A stretch of 64,000 nucleotides of DNA from Maribacter litopenaei (GTDB lineage Bacteria > Bacteroidota > Bacteroidia > Flavobacteriales > Flavobacteriaceae), in NCBI RefSeq assembly GCF_025244665.1, contig NZ_CP104205.1:3655001-3719000 (forward strand), in the 5' to 3' direction. This document shows positions 11,422 through 22,413 of this stretch, in pieces (the stretch's first letter is position 1; every line of letters starts with the position of its first letter). Made by a program: the position numbers and the translations under genes. The notes beneath the pieces are model-generated. The model was not told the origin of the DNA and did not search any database. It saw nothing but the letters and a program-made list of their open reading frames with translations.

Positions 11422-13277
11422 ATGAGAAAAATACTTTTTGTACTTGTATTGGTTATTTGTTTTGGAACTTCATTTGGCCAAAACCGGACCAACTATTGGC
11501 AGCAACATGTCGATTACACAATGGATGTTAACATGGATGTTGAAAATTACCAATATACAGGCACTCAAAAACTGGTATACACGAATAACTCTCCGGATGA
11601 ACTTAATAGGGTGTTTTACCATTTGTACTTCAATGCTTTTCAACCAGGGAGCGAAATGGACATAAGACTACAAAACATCCAAGATCCGGATAGAAGAATG
11701 ATAACGGAGGACAAAAAGAGTCGTATTGCAGGACTTTCAGAAAGTGAAATAGGATATCTACATGTGGAGTCCCTGACACAAGATGGGGAAAAAGTTAACT
11801 TTCAGGAAGAAGGCACGGTACTCGTAGTCAATTTAGTTAAGCCTATTCCTTCCGGTGGAAAAACAACTTTTGAAATGATATTCAAAGGACAAGTGCCCGT
11901 TCAAATTAGAAGGTCCGGCCGAAACAACAATGATGGTGTGGCATTGTCCATGAGTCAATGGTATCCAAAACTGGCGGAATATGATTTTGAAGGGTGGCAT
12001 GCGGACCCTTATATAGCAAGGGAGTTTCATGGCGTTTGGGGAGATTTCGATGTGAAACTAACCTTGGACAGAGACTATGTGGTTGGAGGTACCGGATATT
12101 TACAAAATCCCCAAGAAATTGGGCACGGTTATGAAGCCCCTGGGACATCTGTTAAAAAACAAAAAGGGAAAACGCTCACATGGCACTTTAAGGCCCCTAT
12201 AGTCCATGACTTTATGTGGGCAGCGGATCCGAATATGTCCATGATATGTTACAAATGGAAAATGGTCCCACCCTTCATTTCCTATATAAAAACGACCCTA
12301 AGTTTTTAGATACATGGAAGGCGGTACAACCCATGACCGAAAAGGCCATGAATTTCTTTAGTCGCAACATCGGCGAATACCCTTATGACCAGTATTCTGT
12401 AATCCAAGGCGGAGACGGAGGTATGGAGTACGCAATGGCAACACTAATAACAGGAGGTGACAGACCCGGAAGTGTCATAGGAACAATGATCCATGAATTG
12501 GCCCACTCTTGGTTTCAACATGTGCTGGCCACCAATGAGGCGAAGCACGAGTGGATGGACGAAGGGTTTACTTCATTTATATCCGCGCTATGTAGTAATG
12601 AAATCCGAGAGCAAAACCAGGAAAATCCCTTTGAAAATTCCTATAAAGGATATTACAATCTAGCACTATCAGGAAAGGAACAACCTATGAGTACCCATGC
12701 TGATAGATATGATCTGAACTTCGCCTATGGAATATCCGCATATAGCAAAGGGGCGGTCTTTCTTGCTCAATTGGGATATGTTATCGGGCAGGATAAACTT
12801 ATGGAAACCATAAGAAAGTATTATGAGGATTTTAAGTTTAAACACCCCGTGCCCAATGATATCAAAAGGACTGCAGAAAAGGTGTCCGGAATGGAGTTGG
12901 ATTGGTACTTAACAGATTGGACACAAACAACTAATACTATAGATTACGGGGTAAAGTCCGTGGGGGGTGAGGGAGAAACGACCAAAGTTACCATGGAAAG
13001 AATTGGATTAGTGCCGATGCCTTTGGATATATTAGTGGTCTATAACGACGGTAGCAGGGAAACATTCTATGCACCGTTACGTATGATGCGTGGTGAAAAG
13101 GACAACCCGTATCCTCAAATTGAGAGGACCGTATTGCCTGATTGGCCCTGGGCATATTCCAATTATGATTTTATTATCAATAGGCCTATTTCTGATATTC
13201 AGGCCGTGGTGATAGACCCATCTCAACTAATGGCTGATATTAACGCCGAAAATAACGTTTGGCAGGCCGAAGAATAA
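11422..13277 (+). CDS. M1-family metallopeptidase, one frameshift
   Basis: Exported aminopeptidase-like zinc protease. Signal peptide MRKILFVLVLVICFGTSFGQ fixes the start at 11422. An N-terminal M1 beta-domain is followed by GGMEYAMATL (exopeptidase-motif equivalent) and the zinc site HELAHSWFQHVLATNEAKHE, with HExxH and Glu 18 residues on. The break at 12228-12231 repairs as CCGGA, giving AADPEYVHDMLQ and a 618-residue product. Codon use matches its neighbours. Confidence 0.92.
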
Positions 13278-13293
13278 TCCTTGGCTTAACATT

Positions 13294-13698
13294 ATGGATG
13301 TGCCCCAACAAAAAACAGACGCTTCCTTCGGTAAAAAAGAAAAGCTGAAAAGCCAAAAAATTATTGGCCAGCTCTTTACCGAAGGAAAAAGTCTTTCGGT
13401 CTTTCCCCTAAAGCTAATCTACATTGAAACAGAGAATCAGGAGGTTTCCATAAAAGCGGCAGTTACCGTTCCAAAAAAAAACTTTAAAAGTGCCGTTCAT
13501 CGAAATAAAATAAAAAGGTTGCTGAGAGAGTCCTACCGATTGAACAAAGGCGTGGTTTTTAACAATACACAAGGAAACTTTGCGTTTTTATTTTTATACC
13601 TTGGAAAAGAAATACCAGCTTTTACGGATGTTGAGTCCAAAATGAAGCTGCTTTTAGAAAAATTTAATGCCCGGATTCATGAAAAAACTAATGCGTAA
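13294..13698 (+). CDS. rnpA: Ribonuclease P protein component
   Basis: Protein subunit that helps RNase P RNA mature tRNA 5' ends. 134 residues with the family order FGKKEKLKSQKII (N-terminal), AAVTVPKKNFKSAVHRNKIKRLLRE containing the RNR motif, and a final helix. The frame is intact. The usual partner rpmH is not next to it; instead the 3' end overlaps an S41 protease gene. Confidence 0.95.
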   Translation: MDVPQQKTDASFGKKEKLKSQKIIGQLFTEGKSLSVFPLKLIYIETENQEVSIKAAVTVPKKNFKSAVHRNKIKRLLRESYRLNKGVVFNNTQGNFAFLFLYLGKEIPAFTDVESKMKLLLEKFNARIHEKTNA

Positions 13699-15313
13699 AA
13701 GAGTTATTCTTCCCGTTCCGCCCTAACTTTTCTTGTAGTTGGAAGTAGCTTTAAAAGTGATTTTTTTGAGATCGCAAAACAAATTGAGATTTTCACAACG
13801 CTTTTCAAGGAACTCAACATGAACTATGTGGACGAAACCAACCCTGCGGAGTTGATGGACACGGCCATTAAAAACATGTTGGAAGATTTGGACCCTTACA
13901 CCAAGTTTTTAAATGAACAGGATGTAGAATCATATCGCATTAATAATGCAGGCGAATATTCGGGATCGGGGCACTTGTGAGAACGTATAAGGACAGATTG
14001 TTGATTATTGAACCCCATCAAGGATATCCTGCGGACAAGGCCGGGTTAAAGGCCGGAGATCAAATTATCCAGATCGGGGATATCAAGGTTGCCGATTTTG
14101 AGGACAATGCAAGCGAACTTCTAAAGGGTTCCGAGGGGTCTACCGTCGATATCATTTACAAAAGACAAGGCAAAATTAGCAGCACTACCATAGAGCGTGG
14201 GGGAATTGAAGTGGATGCGGTTCCTTTTTACAAAATGATAGATGACAAGACAGGTTATATTGTATTGTCAAAATTCAATGCCAAGGCTACTGAACAAACA
14301 AAAAGTGCGCTTCCGGATTTAAAGGGGAATGGTGCCGAAAAAATAGTGCTGGATTTACGCGACAATCCGGGAGGTCTTCTCTCCGAAGCCATTAATATTA
14401 CCAATTTATTTGTCCCAAAAGGAGAATTGGTGGTTACCACAAAATCGAAAGTAAAAAAATTCAATAGAGAATATAGGACCACCAATCAACCCATAGATAC
14501 CGAAATTCCTTTGGTTGTATTGGTCAACGGCAGTAGTGCCTCCGCCAGTGAAATTGTTTCGGGTAGCCTACAGGACTTAGATAGGGCGGTGATTATGGGA
14601 GCCCGTAGTTTTGGAAAGGGGTTGGTTCAGAGGCCTTTAAAATTAACCTACGGAACGCAATTAAAGGTTACCATTTCTAGGTACTATACCTCCTCTGGTC
14701 GCTGTATTCAAGCCTTGGATTACTGGAACCGCGATGACAATGGCAATGCTATTAGAAATACCCAGTTCAATGATTTCACTACCAGTAAATGGCAGAAAGG
14801 TTCAAGATGGGGGTGGTGTATTACCGGATGTCGAGATTGCCGCGGTAAAAACCAACGACCTTACAATGGCGTTGCTTCAAAATAATGTCATTTTCGATTA
14901 TGCCACCGACTATTACTTTAGAAACAGCCTGAACGATGTAAAAGATTTTAAGTTTACCAATTCCGATTTCAACAACTTTAAGGCATTCGTTAGGGAAAGT
15001 AACTTTTCCTTTGAGACCAAAGCGGAAAAAGCAATTACCGAAGCCCTTTCAGGACCCGAAAACGATTTCTTAGGGCAAGAGGTCAAGGATAGTTACAAAA
15101 CACTGTTGGCCAATATTCAAAAAGGCAAAATCAATGCTTTGGATAAATATCAGAATGAAATCCGAGAAAAACTTGGAGGACGAAATTGTAAAGCGCTACT
15201 TTTATCGTGACGGACTTTATCAATATTATTTGTCCAATGATGATGCCATCTTGGCCGCCGCTGAACTTTTGGATAATAGTTCAAAATATAATGGTATTCT
15301 CGGTAAAAGATAG
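13679..15313 (+). CDS. S41 C-terminal processing peptidase, four frameshifts
   Basis: Tail-specific (CtpA-like) protease, 544 residues after repair. Uncleaved signal or anchor (MKKLMRKRVILPVPALTFLVVGSS), N-terminal helical part, PDZ (YPADKAGLKAGDQIIQIGD) and catalytic core. Ser lies in NGSSASASEIVSGSLQD and Lys in SFGKGLVQ; LDLRDNPGG is the conserved structural motif. Breaks: 13717-13720, 13960-13963, 14782-14787 and 15162-15167; each is repaired by restoring CCGG. It starts inside rnpA (20-bp overlap; a second ATG at 13691 is possible). Its stop at 15311-15313 touches the convergent DUF1080 gene. Confidence 0.9.
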
Positions 15314-16218
15314 TTAGTTGTAATGGCAACTGTCCGGGTCTCGGTTCTACATAAAATTTCCGGTAGTTTGCCGCTTTTGGATCCATACAACCTTTTAGGT
15401 TCCTAATTTGTATGTTCCTAAAATCAATGGGCTGCCCTTCACTTTGTAGTGCAATAAACCCTTCTTTTAAAGGTGTTCCTGGCTTAAAAACAGTAGGGTC
15501 ATAACCATTAACAACTCCACCGCCCATTTGCGGTTTTGTATATTCCAATACGGTTTTGCCATTTATAATATGTTTTACCAATGAATCCCCATAGACAATA
15601 AGTTCCGCTGTTACCCATTGATCTCCAAAATAGGTTTCAGAAGTTGAATTAACGCAGTGGTTCGGGTCCAATTTACCCATGTAAACAATATCCGTTCCTG
15701 GGGAGCACATGTTGCCTGTCGGTCTTTCCTTTCCTTCCTCCATCCCGGCCAAGAATTGCATTTCCACGGAAATAGGCCAGTCCTGTTCTTTAAGAATAGT
15801 TCTTGGGTCTTGGGAATGAAACATGACCCCACTGTTTAACATGGTGTAGTCTCGGAGCACCCGGAAAAAGTTCCCCCACAAAACGATATTCCATGGACAA
15901 ATGAAAATAGGAATACGGCTGGTCATAATACAAATGACCGAACCGGTCGTTGAACAACCCTTCATATTGGTCGTATCTGACTTTTATTATGCTATCCTCC
16001 ACCCTAAAAGTCTCTCCATAATTATTAAAGACATCGTAATGGTGGATTTTGGTGATCCAACCCTCTAAATCGCTTCCGTTGAACATTGAGGTCCAACCTT
16101 CATCTATAGTTTTTTGGGAGATTGCGCTGGTATATGCGGCAAACATAATGACCAAGAACAACTTTGCTAGCCAGCTTTTTGAAAATTTAAATAGGGCGAT
16201 TTTTTGTGATATTTTCAT
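15314..16218 (-). CDS. DUF1080 / 3-keto-disaccharide hydrolase-type exported protein, two frameshifts
   Basis: Exported beta-sandwich protein of the DUF1080 family, some members of which act on 3-keto-glycosides. Signal peptide (LFLVIMFAAYTSAISQ), then WTSMFNGSDLEGW, the family entry motif, and SGVMFHSQDP. C-terminal LKGCMDPKAANY and, after repair, VEPDPDSCHYN. Breaks: 15850-15855 (restores GAPDYTMLNSG) and 15339-15344 (CCGAGA to CCGGA). The second repair puts the stop at 15314, directly against the S41 stop. Last gene of a three-gene minus-strand cluster with LmbE and acetyltransferase genes. Substrate unknown. Confidence 0.82.
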
Positions 16219-16260
16219 TCCTGGTTTTTATGGGTTTACTCCAAATGAAGTTTTTAAGTC

Positions 16261-17087
16261 CTACTCGAAAACAGAGTCGGAATCTGATATTGGGGCTTCA
16301 AATTTTCTAAGGTATATGTACTTGCCATTTTGAGACCTGCGCTCTATAAAATCTTCCTCGGTTAGCATTGGGTCGATTTGGGTATAGTGGCATCGGTATG
16401 ATTTTGCGGCCATTTCCAAATCTTCATCGGTATAGGAAACCTTGGTTCTTAAGAATTTACTTGCTTGCCCCCTTAAAATTTTCCCCTCGGAGTCCTCAAT
16501 ATTGACGGATGGTGTTCCATAAAAATATAAGGATGTTGGTTTCCCCCAATCCTTGCTAAGGTACACCTGGGTTATGGACGCCCCTACCAATCTATGATCC
16601 ATGTGCGTGGAACCTCCGTCAGGGCCCCAGGTGATTATGGCATCCGGCTTTGTCCTTTCTACAATATCGTTCAATTGCTTCACCATTTCCCTCGCATGCG
16701 GCACGTGCCCGTCGTAGCCTTCGGCAGCCCGTAGCTGATCATGAAAATTTAATTGCGTCAATTCCACCCCTAACAATTCTGCGGCGCACTTCATTTCTTC
16801 TCTTCGGGTCACTACCAATTCGTCCCCAGCCTTGTGGTCATGAAAATCATTGGTTCCATACCTACCGTCAGTAACAACGACCAAATGCACCTTAGCTCCT
16901 TCTCTTGCGTATTTGGCTAAAATTGGAGATACTGTGCTCTCATCGTCAGGATGTGCAAAAACAGCCAACAAAACCTTTCCTTCATATGGCTTCGGGCCCA
17001 GGAAACCAAACCAAATAGGAAAAAAGTTGTCAATACGTATAGGCTTTGCCGTAAAAATGGGTTGTTTGCAGGTCGACTTTTCTTCAT
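16261..17087 (-). CDS. PIG-L/LmbE-family deacetylase, exported, one frameshift
   Basis: Zinc-dependent N-deacetylase of the LmbE superfamily (acetyl-glucosamine-like or related substrates). Motif VFAHPDDES supplies Asp/His, and THMDHR supplies the third zinc ligand. The first about 40 residues (MKKSRPANNPFLRQSLYVLTTFF then LFGLVSW) form a signal/anchor in another frame. Restoring CCGGA at 16992-16995 gives WARKPYEGKVLLAVFAHPDDE and a 275-residue product starting at 17087. Placed 28 bp after the acetyltransferase and 42 bp before DUF1080, suggesting one operon. Confidence 0.83.
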
Positions 17088-17115
17088 GGTATACTGCTTT
17101 AGTTGCTTCTTGTTG

Positions 17116-18222
17116 TTATACTTTGAAATAAATCTTTCGTTTGTCCAAGTAATAGGTGATATACCATAAAAATAGGAGAATTAACAACGATTCCAAAACC
17201 AACAACCAATCCTTATACTCCTCAAGAGGATGAAAGAGTCCCGTATTCCACAATATATCGAACTCCCTGAAAATCAAATGACCAAAGGTCTCGGCAAACA
17301 AATAGATGAAAATGGAGTTGGTGCCCACAACGGCAAAAAATTGTAGCCAATTTTTCTTGTATCCCTTTACGTCAATTATCCAATAAAAAAAGGCAAGTGC
17401 CAAAATGGAAATGCCGCCAGATGCCAAAGTAAAGGAAGTGGTCCTATTCTTTTTATAATGGGGGTGATTTCTAAAAAGTTCATCATAAAACCCAATACGC
17501 TTGCCAAAATACCCCAAAACATAAAACCCTTAAGCTTAATGGCGGGCTTACTTTTATCCAATAGCACTTGGCCACAGACAACACCCCAAATAGTGTGGGC
17601 GGCGGTTGGTAGAAAATTTATGAATACCCAATACCCGTTGTTTACCTTACCCATCACCAATACATCAATCAAAGATCCAAATGATTCGTGGCCTTGTGCA
17701 TATGGGGCTTCAGGATTATATAACCTGTACAGTACCTCCGTAAGTAACAAAAGTAGAACAGAAAACCCTATCTCGGAACTTTCTGCTTTTGTCCATTATA
17801 GCATAGGCAATGAGAATTGTGAAGGCCAATTGTACCAATACATTCCACAATTCCCATACTGGGGAAAGGCTGTAAACACAGTGAAGCAATACCCCTAAAA
17901 CGAACAACTTTAGGCAGCGCAGAGCAACATGCTTGTTCAATTCTTTTCGATTTCCTGCTTCTAGCCTTTTTTTAAAGGAAAAAGGCATGGCCACCCCAAC
18001 GATAAACATAAAAAAAGGTTGTATGAGGTCCCAAAACCGAAGACCGTTCCAAGGGTGGTGTTCCAGCTGTAGGGCTAATGGATAAAAGGATGAACCCTCC
18101 GTTAAATGAACGAAACTTTCATGGAAACCAGCAGCTTCGGCAATCAATAAAAACATGATGAAACCACGGAAAACGTCCAAGGAATAAAGACGATTGGACA
18201 ATGGCTTGGCAAATTGCGACAT
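17116..18222 (-). CDS. Heparan-alpha-glucosaminide N-acetyltransferase-like membrane protein (DUF5009), two frameshifts
   Basis: Polytopic membrane acyltransferase of the HGSNAT/NagX/DUF5009 group. N-terminal RLYSLDVFRGFIMFLLIAEAAG and PFFMFIVGVAMPFS are family hallmarks; about ten hydrophobic segments follow. Breaks: 17771-17776 (repair gives SRKFRIGFSVLLLLLTEVLYR) and about 17442-17446 (repair gives IIKRIRTTSFTLASGG). The two cancel, so total length stays 368 residues. Start chosen at 18222 (MSQFAKPLSNRL); an upstream ATG at 18264 is possible. First gene of the cluster with LmbE and DUF1080. Confidence 0.82.
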
Positions 18223-18414
18223 ACCATTTAGAAAGTTAGGTTTGGTCCGGGAAATGTACGACAAATTTTAAACGAAATGAGTAACTTTCTATTCCATTCT
18301 ACTACTTGGACAATATATAGGCTCTTGTTTTTGGGTTCATTTTTTCAGGTACAGCGAATGATTTATCAGCTCCTAATTGGATTATTCATTTAGGATTTTA
18401 ATCAAAAAAACCGT

Positions 18415-19365
18415 TTGAAGTTCCTTACTGGTCTCCTTTTTTGTTGGTTATTGCCAAGTTTGGTCCTTTGCCAGGCCAAAACCAATTCTTTTTCAAATGC
18501 AGAAATAACTGTACATGTTTTAGGTACGGTTCAGGACGGGGGAAGCCGGCACATAGGCTGCGAAAAAAAATGTTGTGCCGCCCTTTTCGAAACAGGTGAT
18601 ATGTCAAGAAAAGTGGTTTCCCTAGGCATTGTCGATTTTAAAAACAAAAAAACACTGCTTGTTGAAGCCACTCCGGACCTCCCCGCCCAAATGAGGGCTC
18701 TACGTGAAATGGCTCCTTTCAGGCAATATGATTATCCGGATGGAATCTTTCTTACCCATGCCCATATTGGACACTATAGCGGACTCACATATCTTGGAAA
18801 GGAAGCCGCAAATACCCGTAATATCCCGGTATATGCTATGCCCAAAATGCATCGTTTTTTGACAAAAAATGGGCCTTGGGATCAATTAGTGGCAACTAAA
18901 AATATTAGACTTGTTCCTATAGAAAATGAAAAATCGGTTCAAATATCCGAGCAGTTGAGCGTCGTTCCCTTTACGGTTCCCCATCGCGATGAGTATTCCG
19001 AGACCGTTGGATATAGGATTATAGGCCCCAACAAAACCTTGCTCTTTATTCCGGATATCGATAAATGGGAAAAGTGGGATAAAGACATTCGGGAAGAAAT
19101 TAAAACCGTGGACTATGCCTTGATAGATGCCACGTTTTTTGATGCCGAAGAAGTAAATTATAGGGACATTTCAGAAATTCCACATCCATTTGTTATTGAA
19201 AGCATAAAACTATTAAAAGAGCTGTCATCTTTGGAAAGAAAGAAAGTTCATTGTATTCACTTTAACCATACAAACCCTTTGTTGCTGCCTAATTCTCCTC
19301 AAACACAAAAGGTGTTGAAAGAAGGATTTCAAATAGCAAGAAAGGGCATGGCCATAAAATTATAA
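18415..19365 (+). CDS. Exported PqqB-like MBL-fold protein
   Basis: MBL-fold protein with PqqB-type motifs: VLGTVQDGGSRHIGC near the N-terminus, and LTHAHIGHYSGL where canonical hydrolases have HxHxDH. Unlike cytosolic PqqB it carries a signal peptide (FLTGLLFCWLLPSLVLCQ), so it should act in the periplasm. Start is TTG at 18415, since no ATG fits. Frame intact, 316 residues. Sits immediately before a fructosamine kinase gene (6 bp) and 0.9 kb before a PQQ-type dehydrogenase. No pqqA, C, D or E is present, so PQQ biosynthesis cannot be claimed. Confidence 0.78.
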   Translation: MKFLTGLLFCWLLPSLVLCQAKTNSFSNAEITVHVLGTVQDGGSRHIGCEKKCCAALFETGDMSRKVVSLGIVDFKNKKTLLVEATPDLPAQMRALREMAPFRQYDYPDGIFLTHAHIGHYSGLTYLGKEAANTRNIPVYAMPKMHRFLTKNGPWDQLVATKNIRLVPIENEKSVQISEQLSVVPFTVPHRDEYSETVGYRIIGPNKTLLFIPDIDKWEKWDKDIREEIKTVDYALIDATFFDAEEVNYRDISEIPHPFVIESIKLLKELSSLERKKVHCIHFNHTNPLLLPNSPQTQKVLKEGFQIARKGMAIKL

Positions 19366-19371
19366 ACGGTT

Positions 19372-20235
19372 TTGGACAAGGAATTAATTGCACATCTCAA
19401 CTATTTGTTATGTACAAAAATAGATAGGGTGTCGGCAATTTCGGGAGGTGATATTTCAAGGGCATATCTGTTGGAATCCGAGACTGAGAAATTCTTTATA
19501 AAAGTCAACGGTCAAAAAAATGCGCTATCCATGTTCGTTGCAGAGAGGAACGGGCTTCAAACTATATTGAAAACAAATACTCTTTCCGTACCAAGACCCT
19601 TTCATGTAGAACCTTATAACGAAGGAGGTTTTATCCTGATGGAATATGTGGAAAGTAAAACGGCAACTTCAAAAGAAATGGCACTTTTTGGCCGACAACT
19701 GGCACGGATGCACCAAAAATTAGGCGACAATGGATTTGGGATGGAACAAGACAATTTCATCGGCAGCTTGGGTCAATCGAACAAAACACATCAGGATTGG
19801 GCATCATTTTATGTGGAAGAACGACTGCTTCCTCAAATGCAATTGGCTTTTGACAAAGGCCTATTGAACAGAACAGATACACCCAATGAAGAAAAAATGG
19901 TTGCGGTGTGCAACAACTTGTTTCCCAAGGTGAATCCATCGCTATTACATGGTGATTTGTGGAGCGGGAATTTTTTAATTTCCAATAACGGAGTTCCTTT
20001 TTTGATTGATCCCGCAGTCTATTATGGCCATCACGAAGTGGATATTGCCATGACCAAGCTTTTTGGTGGTTTTGGGGATTCATTTTACAATTCGTATCGT
20101 GAGATCATCCCTCGAGAACCAGGTGAGGAAGAACGAATGGATATTTATCAATTATACTATCTACTGGTTCACCTCAACCTTTTTGGTTCTTCCTATGGGC
20201 CTCCCGTTAAAAGAATTTTGTCGGCTTATTTTTAG
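19372..20235 (+). CDS. Fructosamine kinase family protein
   Basis: Protein-deglycating ATP-dependent kinase (fructosamine-3-kinase/YniA family), 287 residues and cytoplasmic. GGDISRAYLLE corresponds to the ATP loop, LMEYVES to the hinge, LLHGDLWSGN (about 191-200) carries the catalytic Asp, and LIDPAVYYGHHEVDIAM holds the metal-binding Asp. TTG start. Overlapping-transcript spacing (6 bp from the previous gene, 32 bp to the next) suggests co-expression with the exported PqqB-like protein and the dehydrogenase. Frame intact. Confidence 0.9.
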   Translation: MDKELIAHLNYLLCTKIDRVSAISGGDISRAYLLESETEKFFIKVNGQKNALSMFVAERNGLQTILKTNTLSVPRPFHVEPYNEGGFILMEYVESKTATSKEMALFGRQLARMHQKLGDNGFGMEQDNFIGSLGQSNKTHQDWASFYVEERLLPQMQLAFDKGLLNRTDTPNEEKMVAVCNNLFPKVNPSLLHGDLWSGNFLISNNGVPFLIDPAVYYGHHEVDIAMTKLFGGFGDSFYNSYREIIPREPGEEERMDIYQLYYLLVHLNLFGSSYGPPVKRILSAYF

Positions 20236-20267
20236 GATTTGGCTACCTTTAAGCAAACACTCTCTCT

Positions 20268-22390
20268 ATGAAGTCCCTCAAAATAAGTGGCCTTTTGCTT
20301 CTAACATTGTGCAGCGGTTCCTGTAAAACCGATATAGTGAAAGTTCCATCCAAAAAAGATTTTACTACGTGGTCTTCTTATCTTGGCGATGCCGGAAGAA
20401 CCCATTTTTCCACATTATCCCGGATAAACAAAGAAAATGTTCAAAATCTAAAAGTGGCCTGGGCGTATGAGTCGGAAGATTGGGGGCAGATGCAGATGAA
20501 TCCTATTGTGGTAGATTCCATACTTTATGGAGTAACGGCCGCACTGCGCGTGGTAGCACTTCATGTCGAGACGGGTGAAGAGCTTTGGCAATTTGGAGAT
20601 TCCGTTAAAGTTTGGCATTCTACGAGCAGAGGTGTTTCGTATTGGTCAAAAAATGAAGACCATAGAATCTTATGCACCCGAGGTGCCTATTTATTCGCTT
20701 TGGATGCTCAGACAGGCGAGCCCATTCCCTCTTTTGGCTCCGGTGGAAAAGTGGATTTGCGTTCGGAATGCCTGAGAGTGCGAAGAATAAATTCGTCATT
20801 TCCAATACCCCTGGCACCGTCTTTAAGGATTTAATCGTTATGCCACTTCGGGTATCGGAAGGAGCGGGCGCTGCCCCGGGAGACATCATAGCCTTTAACG
20901 TCATAACCGGAGAACTGGCGTGGTCTTTTCACACCATACCTCATCCCGGTGAATATGGATATGAAACGTGGGAAGATTCCACAAGCTACAATAACCCAAT
21001 TGTAGGTGCGGCGAATAACTGGGCCGGCATGGCCGTTGACGAGGAAGCTGAAATTATTTTTGTTCCAACAGGCTCAGCCGCTCCGGATTTTTATGGCGGT
21101 GTTAGACGCGGTCAAAACCTATTTTCAAATTCGCTCTTGGCCTTAAATGCAAACACAGGGGAGCGTATATGGCACTTTCAATTTACCCATCACGATATTT
21201 GGGATCGAGATCCGCCAGCACCACCAAACCTTTTGATGGTTGAAAGGGATGGTAAAAAAATTCCCGCCGTGGCCCAAGTGACGAAACAAGGTTATGTTTT
21301 TGTGTTTAATCGATTGACAGGAGAACCCTTGTTTGATATTAAAGAAGTACCAGTGCCTACATCAGTACTGGAAGGGGAAGAGACTTGGCCCACCCAGCCG
21401 ATTCCCGTAAGTCCAAAACCCTTTGCAAGGCAATCCCAGGACCTAACCGAATCCAATATTAGTCCCTTTGCCGAAAACAGGGATGAGTTAATTTCTCTAT
21501 TCAAGGCATCCAACAAAGCACAATATGCCCCGCCAAATACCGAACCCGTTTTGTTGTTACCAGGGTACGATGGGGCAGCGGAATGGGGCGGGGCCTCAGT
21601 GAACCCCGATGACGGAATTCTATACGTGAACTCCAATGAGATGGCCTGGACACTTTTGATGAACCAAAATACTGGAGAATCCTACGATGGCCCTTTAGGA
21701 GAAGCCACCTATCAAAAATTTTGCGTTACCTGCCATCAATCTGATAGAACGGGAAATATGGCAAGTGGGTATCCCAGTTTGATAGACTTGCAACTCCGAA
21801 AAAACAAAAACGAAGTGGCGGAGATAATTACTAATGGCAAAGGCATGATGACCGGCTTTCCCCAACTTTCAAAAAAGGAAATGGATGCCCTGCTTGCCTT
21901 TCTATTCGATGAGGAAATAAAACATTCCGTTGCTTTGGAAAACGTACCCCAAGATACTATTCAAGAATTGTACAAGCATGCCGGGTATACCAAGTTTTTG
22001 GATAGCAATGGTTTACCCGGTATATCACCTCCTTGGGGTACGATGCATGCCATCGATTTGAATACGGGGAACTTTAAATGGTCCATTCCCTTTGGCAATA
22101 CTCCGGAATTGGGGGAAGAAGGAATAGGAACCGGAACGGAAAATTATGGTGGTGCCGTGGTGACCGAAAATGGATTGCTGTTCATAGCCGCTACGCGTGA
22201 TGGCTTTTTTAGGGCCTACGATAAAGAAAATGGATTGCTGCTTTGGGAATATGAATTGCCCGCGCCTGCTTTTGCTACACCTGCCATGTATGAATTTAAT
22301 GGAAAGCAGTATATTGCCATCGCTTGTGGCGGGGAGAAACTAGGCACTAAAAAGGGGAATCAAATAATTGCCTTTGCCTTAAACCCGTAG
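20268..22390 (+). CDS. PQQ-dependent (quinoprotein glucose-type) dehydrogenase with inserted cytochrome c, lipoprotein, one frameshift
   Basis: Periplasmic quinoprotein dehydrogenase. Lipoprotein signal LLLLTLCSGSC, then an eight-bladed-propeller domain (WAYESEDWG, HHDIWDRD, GAAEWGGASVNPD). A cytochrome c module is inserted near residue 485 with CVTCH heme site and later distal Met (KGMMTGFP), and the last propeller blades follow. Such internal-heme architecture suggests direct electron transfer from PQQ to a periplasmic carrier. The break at 20763-20766 repairs as TCCGG (LRSGMPESAKNK); final length about 707. Substrate (sugar or alcohol) unresolved. Confidence 0.87.
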
Positions 22391-22413
22391 CAAAATAAAC
22401 TAACCAACGAATA

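Noticed and set aside
13294-15313. Pseudogenisation of the M1, S41 and neighbouring protease genes
   Set aside because: Coding signal, catalytic residues and total lengths are preserved, and the breaks follow the same CCGG rule as essential genes.
15150-15965. Long minus-strand C-terminal extension of the DUF1080 protein past 15314
   Set aside because: It overlaps S41 coding and vanishes after the CCGGA repair, which gives the family's DPDSC ending.
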